NCBI GenBank assembly: GCA_964510495.1 | Contig: CAZECR010000035.1 | Span: 1-10,397 of the forward strand | Source: CAZECR01 sp964510495 | Lineage (GTDB): Bacteria; Patescibacteriota; Patescibacteriia; Magasanikbacterales; GWA2-37-8 | Direction: 5' to 3' | Length of the DNA stretch: 10,397 nucleotides | In this document: positions 5,654 to 10,397 of the stretch, one piece after another | How the letters are laid out: every line of letters starts with the position of its first letter | Numbering within the stretch: position 1 is the stretch's first letter | Translations under genes and position numbers: made by a program | The notes under the pieces: model-generated | Database searches by the model: none | Seen by the model: only the letters and a program-made list of their open reading frames with translations | What the model was told of the DNA's origin: nothing

Positions 5654-5666
5654 AAAGAGGTGATCC
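5654..5666 (+). promoter_or_regulatory. Near-complete Shine-Dalgarno that fixes the start at 5668
   Basis: AAAGAGGTGATCC differs by a single missing G from the full complement of the usual bacterial 16S rRNA 3' tail (AAAGGAGGTGATCC). The GAGG core is seven bases from the ATG. It selects 5668 over the in-frame GTG at 5644 and contrasts with the core genes, none of which has such a site. Confidence 0.85.
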
Positions 5667-5667
5667 A

Positions 5668-6051
5668 ATGTACCTGACAAAACGTGATCTGATTATGACG
5701 GCATGTGCTATCCTGGCCTTGCTCGTCCTTGCGTACCTCCACGGTCTGCTGCGAGGAACCAGAAGCACCAGAAACAGTTGGGAACGCTCGGACAAGCACC
5801 GTAAGGAGATGACGGCATACGACTGGCGCGATAATCAAAAGTGCCTTGACTCGAAGGGGCACCCCTCGAGTCAGCTGTCTGCAGACGACTTCGTCTGCCC
5901 GCCGGGTTATACCATTCCGAAGGTAAAAACTATCGGCGAGATGCTCCGGAGCAATCTGTTCTGCTGCCCCGAAATCTACTGGAGAGATCCGGCGGCGCCC
6001 GAGCGGAACGTATATTTTCATCGTACGGTCACCTTTCAGCACCCGCGCTGA
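5668..6051 (+). CDS. Small membrane-anchored cysteine-containing protein, unknown function
   Basis: This 127-residue protein starts MYLTKRDLI and has one hydrophobic segment at about residues 8-28, followed by basic residues (R29, R32, R35). The positive charges on both sides make the orientation uncertain. It is either an N-terminal anchor or an uncleaved signal. The remaining 95 or so residues are polar, with Cys59, Cys77 (in a CPPGY stretch) and the pair Cys99-Cys100, suggesting disulfides or a metal site if exported. I recognise no family. G+C is raised (55-62% in sampled 60-base rows) relative to typA and gpsA, and the gene has a very strong ribosome-binding site. It stands alone between the typA terminator and the gpsA promoter, like the exported-protein gene on the other side of typA. 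Recent acquisition is likely but its source is unknown. Confidence 0.65.
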   Translation: MYLTKRDLIMTACAILALLVLAYLHGLLRGTRSTRNSWERSDKHRKEMTAYDWRDNQKCLDSKGHPSSQLSADDFVCPPGYTIPKVKTIGEMLRSNLFCCPEIYWRDPAAPERNVYFHRTVTFQHPR

Positions 6052-6079
6052 CCAGCTGGGTGAGCGTCCATTTTTCACC

Positions 6080-6114
6080 GTCAGTCGGCTTTGCAATTCG
6101 CGGAGCCGACTGAC
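6080..6114 (+). terminator. 11-bp hairpin after the membrane-anchored protein gene
   Basis: GTCAGTCGGCT (6080-6090) and AGCCGACTGAC (6104-6114) form a perfect inverted repeat with a 13-nt loop. A smaller GGTGA/TCACC stem (6059-6079) precedes it. No T run follows, so it may act as a transcript-stabilising 3' hairpin rather than a self-sufficient terminator. Confidence 0.5.
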
Positions 6115-6133
6115 AGAACCCTACCTATAGTTC

Positions 6134-6156
6134 ATCAGACCCCTGGTGATTTTTTT
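6134..6156 (+). terminator. Weak intrinsic terminator before gpsA
   Basis: ATCA, a GA bulge and CC (6134-6141) pair with GGTGAT (6145-6150) around a CCT loop, followed by a run of T to 6156. The stem is short and bulged, but with the U tract it is the likely 3' end of the preceding transcript. It ends just before the gpsA -35. Confidence 0.45.
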
Positions 6157-6157
6157 A

Positions 6158-6186
6158 TTGTCCGATTTTTAAAAAAAGGCTATACT
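6158..6186 (+). promoter_or_regulatory. Promoter of the gpsA-ftsI-murF group
   Basis: A -35 TTGTCC (6158-6163), a 17-nt spacer and a -10 TATACT (6181-6186). The start is expected near 6193, leaving a leader of only about 17 nt with no Shine-Dalgarno before the gpsA ATG. Confidence 0.7.
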
Positions 6187-6209
6187 AAAGTACTATTACT
6201 TAAAAACCT

Positions 6210-7223
6210 ATGAAAGCTCGAGTAACAATTCTAGGGGCAGGAAATATGGGTACAGCGCTCGCTCGGGTATTGGGCGATAGCGGGCATGACGTAACAGTTT
6301 GGAATTATGCCGGCGACCCGGATCCGCTCCATCAAATTGCCGAGTATCATGAAAATAAGAAATACTTACCTGGAATCATCTTGGCTAAAAATGTTCATGC
6401 CGAACATGATTTAGCAAAAGCCTTGAACAAAGCGCAGTTGGTAATTTTGGCTGTGCCGAGTACAATTGTCGAACGGCAACTCGAAAGCGCAGTGCCTTAT
6501 TTGCCTGCCAAGGCAGTACTGCTCGATGTGAGCAAAGGTTTTACCGGTGTTTTTTCTAAAGAAAAATCTGTGCTGAGCGCTGCTGCTCAAAAATGGTGGA
6601 ATAAACGAATTATTATTTCTGGTCCCGCTATCGCACTCGATATTGCGAAGGGCGGTTTTACGACCATGGCAATTGCTGGTAAAAACGCTCGTGATGTTGC
6701 TGTGGCACAAAAAATTCTGACAAATAATCATTTGCATTTTTTACCAACCACCGATGTGCTCGGTATTAAGCTGGCTGGTTCGCTTAAAAATGTATATGCG
6801 ATTCTCCTCGGTATGGCCGATGGCTTGGCGGTACCGCTCAATACCAAAGCTTTTTTGGTAGTTAGGGCGCTTGAAGAAATGTCGCTCCTCATTAAAAAAT
6901 GTGGTGGTAGATCAGAGACTGCGTATGCGCTCGCTGGGCTCGGGGACTTGGTCGCAACAGGTTTGTCACCGATTAGCCGCAATCGCCGCTTTGGGCAATT
7001 TTTGGGCGAAGGGCTCGATACAAATGCTGCCGCAACTGCCGTAGGCCAGGTAGTTGAGGGTGTATCGGCATGTGCGGGAGCAACAACGCTCGCACGCCGC
7101 CACCGTGTTGCTCTGCCGCTCGTTGAAGCCGTGTATAATGTTACGTCCAAAAAAATAAAACCGGCCGCTGTGTTTGAAAAAATTCTTTCCAAAAAGTATG
7201 TTCAAAAAAAGAGCCGTTCCTGA
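6210..7223 (+). CDS. gpsA: NAD(P)-dependent glycerol-3-phosphate dehydrogenase
   Basis: GpsA reduces dihydroxyacetone phosphate to sn-glycerol-3-phosphate, the backbone of phospholipids. It is a cytoplasmic enzyme of 337 residues, a normal length. The N-terminal Rossmann fold opens with GAGNMG (9-14). ISGPAIALDIAKGG (136-149) is the family's SGP-A-E/D-A-G segment. The helical C-terminal domain carries the catalytic Lys193 in SLKNVYAI, then GLGDLVATG (243-251) and SRNRRFG (256-262), which build the active site and bind the nucleotide. The gene is first in a compact group and its last 26 bases overlap ftsI, so the two are translated from one mRNA. The Lys/Ser-rich tail after about residue 325 is written by the region shared with the ftsI start. 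Start choice: ATG just after the promoter, no Shine-Dalgarno. Confidence 0.95.
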   Translation: MKARVTILGAGNMGTALARVLGDSGHDVTVWNYAGDPDPLHQIAEYHENKKYLPGIILAKNVHAEHDLAKALNKAQLVILAVPSTIVERQLESAVPYLPAKAVLLDVSKGFTGVFSKEKSVLSAAAQKWWNKRIIISGPAIALDIAKGGFTTMAIAGKNARDVAVAQKILTNNHLHFLPTTDVLGIKLAGSLKNVYAILLGMADGLAVPLNTKAFLVVRALEEMSLLIKKCGGRSETAYALAGLGDLVATGLSPISRNRRFGQFLGEGLDTNAAATAVGQVVEGVSACAGATTLARRHRVALPLVEAVYNVTSKKIKPAAVFEKILSKKYVQKKSRS

Positions 7224-8925
7224 TAATCAGCTTCGCGTTATCTCTGTTATTTTTCTGGTCATTTCCTTGTGGATCATTGGAAGATTATTTTTTTTGCAAA
7301 TTATTCAGCATGATTACTACAGCCTTTTTGCTTTAAATAATCACGAAATTTACGAAACACTCCATCCGCACCGTGGTACTATTTATATTCAAGATAAAAA
7401 TAAACAGGAATATCCGGTTGGAGTAAACAAAAAATTTGACCAGGTATATGCGGTGCCTAAAGAATTCGATGCTGGAACTGCAACCAGCACCGCCGAGCAA
7501 CTCATCACTATTTTAAATATTACTGACGAAGAGAAAAAAAATCGTTTACTGACTCGATTTTCTAAAACTAATGATTTATATGAAGCGGTGCAGCGCAAGG
7601 TGCCGCAAGAAATATCAGCTGAGGCAATAAAATTAAAAGGGGTGTATGCTACACCTGAAGAGTATCGTTATTATCCGGAACAGAATCTGGGTTCAGCAGT
7701 GCTCGGGTTTTGCAGTATGAACGATGATGGGAATAGCGAAGGAAAGTATGGTCTTGAATCGTATTGGAATGATAAGTTGGCCGGCAAACCAGGATTCAGG
7801 GTGGGGGAACAGGGTGCGTTTGGGAGCTGGATAACTATGGCTGGCATGACCCTTAACCCGTCGCAAAATGGGGCCGACTTGCTTTTAACGATTGACCGAA
7901 CACTTGAATATACTGCTTGTAAGCGTCTGCAGGAAGGTATGGTTGAATATGGTGCAAAGCGTGCCGCGCTCGTGATGATGGATCCTAAAACCGGGGCGAT
8001 ACTTGCCATGTGCAGTTTGCCGGATTTTGATCCGAATAATTATTCAGCAACAGAAGATATTGATGCGTTTAATAATCAGGCCGTCTTTACCGCATATGAA
8101 CCCGGTTCGGTATTTAAGCCGATCACTATGGCAATTGCGGTGAATGCCGGATTAGTTCAGCCGGACACTACCTTTACCGATCCGTGTGAACGCAAGATCG
8201 ATCGATTCACCATCCGTAATGCGCTGCGCAAATGTTACGGTGTGCAAACCATGACGCAGGTATTGGAAAATTCGATTAACACCGGCATGATCTGGATAGA
8301 AGAAAAGTTAGGTCGCGCTGCTTTTCAAGCCGGGGTGGAAAAATTTGGGTTTGGACAAAAAACCGGTATTGATGTAAGTGCCGAGGGGACAGGGGATATA
8401 TCATCACTGGATAAAAAAAATTCACCGATTTATGGTGCTGTTGGATCGTTCGGACAGGGTTTAACAGCGACCCCTATACAGCTTGCGGCAGCGTATTCAG
8501 CGATTGTTAATAATGGTAAACTGCCGAAGCCCTATATAGTACAAGAGGTGCGCTACCCGGATGGACGGGTTGATAAAACCATTCCCAAGGTTGCCGACAC
8601 GGTTATTTCTGACCGGTCTTCGCAGCTGCTGCGCGGCATGCTGGCGTCGGTTGTTGAAAACGGTGCGAGTTACAAAAAAACAAAATTAGCGGATTACTAC
8701 ATGGGCGGAAAAACGGGAACGGCGCAGATTCCGGGTAAAGGTGGGTATACCGAAGATACCAACCATACGTTTGTTGGTTTTGCCACGGTTAAAGATCCTA
8801 AATTTGTTCTGGTGGTAAAATACGAAAAACCGGCCCGCCAGTGGGCTGAGTCAACGGCCGCACCCGTATTTAAAGATATTATGCATTTTGCATTGCAATA
8901 TTACGGTATCCCACCGGAAAGATAA
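7198..8925 (+). CDS. ftsI: Class B penicillin-binding protein (FtsI/PBP2-type transpeptidase)
   Basis: A membrane-anchored peptidoglycan transpeptidase that cross-links stem peptides, most likely at the division septum. From the ATG at 7198 it has 575 residues: a short basic cytoplasmic end, one membrane segment (about 13-35), then a dimerisation/pedestal domain opening with HPHRGTIYIQD (56-66). The transpeptidase domain has all three motifs: SVFK (304-307, nucleophile Ser304), SIN (359-361) and KTGT (505-508) in GGKTGTAQ. No PASTA repeat follows. An in-frame TTG at 7174 would add eight residues, but the ATG gives a cleaner N-terminus. It overlaps gpsA by 26 bases and lies 21 bases before murF. 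Adjacency to murF fits division and cell-wall genes. FtsI rather than the elongation PBP2 (MrdA) is favoured by that context, but the two are hard to separate by eye. Confidence 0.9.
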   Translation: MFKKRAVPDNQLRVISVIFLVISLWIIGRLFFLQIIQHDYYSLFALNNHEIYETLHPHRGTIYIQDKNKQEYPVGVNKKFDQVYAVPKEFDAGTATSTAEQLITILNITDEEKKNRLLTRFSKTNDLYEAVQRKVPQEISAEAIKLKGVYATPEEYRYYPEQNLGSAVLGFCSMNDDGNSEGKYGLESYWNDKLAGKPGFRVGEQGAFGSWITMAGMTLNPSQNGADLLLTIDRTLEYTACKRLQEGMVEYGAKRAALVMMDPKTGAILAMCSLPDFDPNNYSATEDIDAFNNQAVFTAYEPGSVFKPITMAIAVNAGLVQPDTTFTDPCERKIDRFTIRNALRKCYGVQTMTQVLENSINTGMIWIEEKLGRAAFQAGVEKFGFGQKTGIDVSAEGTGDISSLDKKNSPIYGAVGSFGQGLTATPIQLAAAYSAIVNNGKLPKPYIVQEVRYPDGRVDKTIPKVADTVISDRSSQLLRGMLASVVENGASYKKTKLADYYMGGKTGTAQIPGKGGYTEDTNHTFVGFATVKDPKFVLVVKYEKPARQWAESTAAPVFKDIMHFALQYYGIPPER

Positions 8926-8946
8926 TCGTTTTACTTTTTATTGTGT

Positions 8947-10239
8947 ATGAAAAATTTTCTCCAAAAAATTCTCGCCACCCTCGCTAAAAAAATTTTAGCA
9001 AAATATAAACCAAAAGTAATTGGTATTACCGGCTCGGTTGGCAAAACAACGGCTAAAGAAATGACGGCGGCCGTTTTGTCGGCTCGCTTTCGCGTAGGTG
9101 CGACCAGCAAAAATAATAATAATGAAATCGGTGTACCGCTCGCCATTTTAGGCATTGATGAAGCACCCGGCTCGTCGGTTGTTGCTTGGGCGGGCGCACT
9201 TCTGAAAGGAATTGGATTGTTGGTGGGGGCGAAAAAAAAGTATCCGGAAGTCTTGGTGTTGGAAATGGGTGCGGATAAACCCGGAGATATTCGCTATTTG
9301 GTGGATTTGGCGCCTTGTACCGTTGGTGTGCTCACGTGGATTTCGCATGCGCATACGGAATTTTTTAAAACACTGAAACAAATTGCGGAAGAAAAAAGAA
9401 AAATTATTTCTCACATGGATAAGCACGGCACGGCGGTTTTAAATTTTGATAACGAACTTGCTCGCGAATCGGCGAGTAGTGCCAAAGGAACTGTTGTCAC
9501 CTATGGATTTAAAGATGGCGCAGACTTGCGAGCAACTGACCTGAAAATTTTGTATGATCCGATCACTGGTTGGCCGGCGGGAATTAATTGTAAAATTAAT
9601 TTTAAAGGCCACAGCGTCCCCCTATTTTTCCCAGGTGTGATCGCTGAACATATTGTTGGTTCAAGTTTGGCTGCGCTGGCTGTGGGAGACGCGCTGGGTA
9701 TTAATTTGGTCGAGGCAGCCGGTGCGTTAACTGCGACCGAACCGCCAAAAGGCCGAATGCGTTTGTTAAAAGGAGTTAAAAAAACGCTGTTGATTGATGA
9801 TACGTATAATTCAAGTCCTGATGCCGCTAAATCCGCACTCAAAACTTTGGGCGCACTAGAAAATAAGGCTGGAGGAAAACGTTATGCTGTATTGGGGGAC
9901 ATGCTTGAATTGGGCGCTGAAACAGAGATGGCGCATCGTGAAGTGGGCTTTATGGTGGCAGAGACAGGCATTGATTTTTTAATTACCGTTGGTGAGGCGA
10001 GTAAAATTACCTGTCATGCTGCGGAAGAAGCTGGCCTCTCTGGTAACCAAATCGCAGCATTTGCGGATAGTACATCGGCCGGGAGATTTTTACAGGAAAA
10101 AATAAAAGAAGGGGATATGATTTTGGTCAAAGGCTCGCAAGGTGTCCGTATGGAGCGGGTGGTAAAAGAAGTTATGGATGAGCCGATCATGGCCGAACGA
10201 TTGCTGGTGCGACAAGAGAAAAAGTGGTTACAGGATTGA
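8947..10239 (+). CDS. murF: UDP-MurNAc-tripeptide D-alanyl-D-alanine ligase, short N-terminus
   Basis: MurF adds D-Ala-D-Ala to the UDP-MurNAc-tripeptide using ATP, the last cytoplasmic step of the peptidoglycan precursor. In 430 residues the Mur-ligase motifs are all present: P-loop GITGSVGKTT (26-35), NNEIGVP (58-64), VLEMGADKPGDI (104-115), WISHAHTEFF (131-140), DDTYNSSPDA (284-293), VLGDMLELG (315-323) and KGSQGVRMERVV (395-406). The P-loop begins near residue 26 instead of about 105-110 in E. coli MurF, so the canonical N-terminal substrate domain is missing. It is replaced by a short basic amphipathic segment. In partial compensation, a hydrophobic insertion of roughly 25 residues (about 75-100) lies between NNEIGVP and VLEMGAD. 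The ATG at 8947 is preferred to the TTG at 8941. Position 21 nt after ftsI indicates co-transcription. Confidence 0.93.
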   Translation: MKNFLQKILATLAKKILAKYKPKVIGITGSVGKTTAKEMTAAVLSARFRVGATSKNNNNEIGVPLAILGIDEAPGSSVVAWAGALLKGIGLLVGAKKKYPEVLVLEMGADKPGDIRYLVDLAPCTVGVLTWISHAHTEFFKTLKQIAEEKRKIISHMDKHGTAVLNFDNELARESASSAKGTVVTYGFKDGADLRATDLKILYDPITGWPAGINCKINFKGHSVPLFFPGVIAEHIVGSSLAALAVGDALGINLVEAAGALTATEPPKGRMRLLKGVKKTLLIDDTYNSSPDAAKSALKTLGALENKAGGKRYAVLGDMLELGAETEMAHREVGFMVAETGIDFLITVGEASKITCHAAEEAGLSGNQIAAFADSTSAGRFLQEKIKEGDMILVKGSQGVRMERVVKEVMDEPIMAERLLVRQEKKWLQD

Positions 10240-10265
10240 CAAGCGCGCACAAAATGGGCTATACT
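10236..10265 (+). promoter_or_regulatory. Promoter of tRNA-Glu
   Basis: A perfect -35 TTGACA (10236-10241) overlapping the murF TGA (10237-10239), an 18-nt spacer and a -10 TATACT (10260-10265). The start is expected near 10272, about 16 nt before the mature tRNA 5' end. Confidence 0.8.
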
Positions 10266-10287
10266 CCTCGTTGTCGAACTGTTTAAT

Positions 10288-10359
10288 GGCCCGTTCGTCT
10301 ATCAGTTAGGACAGTGCCCTCTCACGGCGCAAAGACGGGTGCGATTCCCGTACGGGCTA
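10288..10359 (+). tRNA. tRNA-Glu, anticodon CTC
   Basis: A full cloverleaf of 72 nt. Acceptor GGCCCGT (10288-10294) pairs with ACGGGCT (10352-10358), with G1-U72 as a wobble. The D stem is GTCT/GGAC. The anticodon stem GTGCC/GGCGC has loop CTCTCAC with anticodon CTC at 10321-10323, which reads GAG. The T stem is ACGGG/CCCGT and the discriminator base is A at 10359. CCA is not encoded (CAC follows). The sequence matches the tRNA-Glu pattern strongly. Two normally invariant elbow bases differ: position 18 is A (10304) and position 55 is G (10341), while G19 and C56 are kept. Its own promoter and terminator make it a single-gene unit. Confidence 0.97.
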
Positions 10360-10369
10360 CACGAGTAAA

Positions 10370-10397
10370 AAAATACCGCTTATATAAGCGGTATTTT
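10370..10397. terminator. Terminator after tRNA-Glu
   Basis: AAAATACCGCTTA (10370-10382) and TAAGCGGTATTTT (10385-10397) form a perfect inverted repeat flanked by A and T tracts, usable in both directions. The window ends inside the T run, so its full length is not seen. Confidence 0.9.

Noticed and set aside
5581..6096. 171-codon minus-strand frame opposite the membrane-anchored protein gene
   Set aside because: No ribosome site or start signal on that strand. The plus strand has a promoter, a near-complete Shine-Dalgarno and a membrane segment.
7174..7197. TTG start for the penicillin-binding protein
   Set aside because: It adds eight residues with no ribosome site. The ATG at 7198 gives the usual short basic end before the membrane segment.
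1..10397. CRISPR array, insertion sequence or integrase behind the two foreign-looking genes
   Set aside because: No regularly spaced repeats, transposase motifs or matching terminal repeats could be found by eye around either gene.

Overview
The window looks like a chromosomal scaffold fragment from a small-genome, moderately AT-rich bacterium, probably of the Candidate Phyla Radiation (Patescibacteria). Three observations point there. Nearly all core genes lack a Shine-Dalgarno sequence. The recognisable promoters are compact, and three of them share TATACT as their -10 element. MurF is of a short type without the usual N-terminal domain. The phylum is an inference: no 16S rRNA or ribosomal protein is present. 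The genetic code is standard, because both TAA and TGA end core genes.

Layout. Positions 1-1409 (minus strand) hold sufB, cut by the window edge within the last few codons. It has a clear promoter and an operator-like palindrome over its start site. Divergent from it, 1481-2185 encodes a flavin-dependent ferredoxin-NADP-reductase-like protein. A 100-N scaffold gap follows. Its two flanks are an identical 55-bp sequence, so the gap is almost certainly an unmerged assembly overlap and not missing DNA. Next come a 73-residue unknown protein, a terminator that overlaps a strong promoter, and a highly structured stretch of about 190 nt resembling 6S RNA. After that come a GC-rich gene for an exported protein, several hairpins, and typA (3681-5507) with a terminator-like hairpin in its leader. 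A second GC-rich gene, for a membrane-anchored protein, follows at 5668-6051. The end of the window is a tight gpsA-ftsI-murF group and a tRNA-Glu(CTC) with its own promoter and terminator.

How the genes fit together. SufB is the scaffold of Fe-S cluster assembly, and the neighbouring flavoprotein could supply or draw electrons in the same redox circuit. TypA is a ribosome-associated GTPase. GpsA makes the glycerol-3-phosphate backbone of phospholipids, MurF completes the cell-wall precursor, and FtsI cross-links it at the division septum. The last three form an envelope and division operon.

The two small genes on either side of typA stand apart. They are clearly richer in G+C than their neighbours, both have a strong Shine-Dalgarno sequence that the core genes lack, both encode N-terminal export or anchor signals, and both are followed by long hairpins. 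They look like independently acquired expression units. I found no CRISPR array, insertion sequence or integrase.
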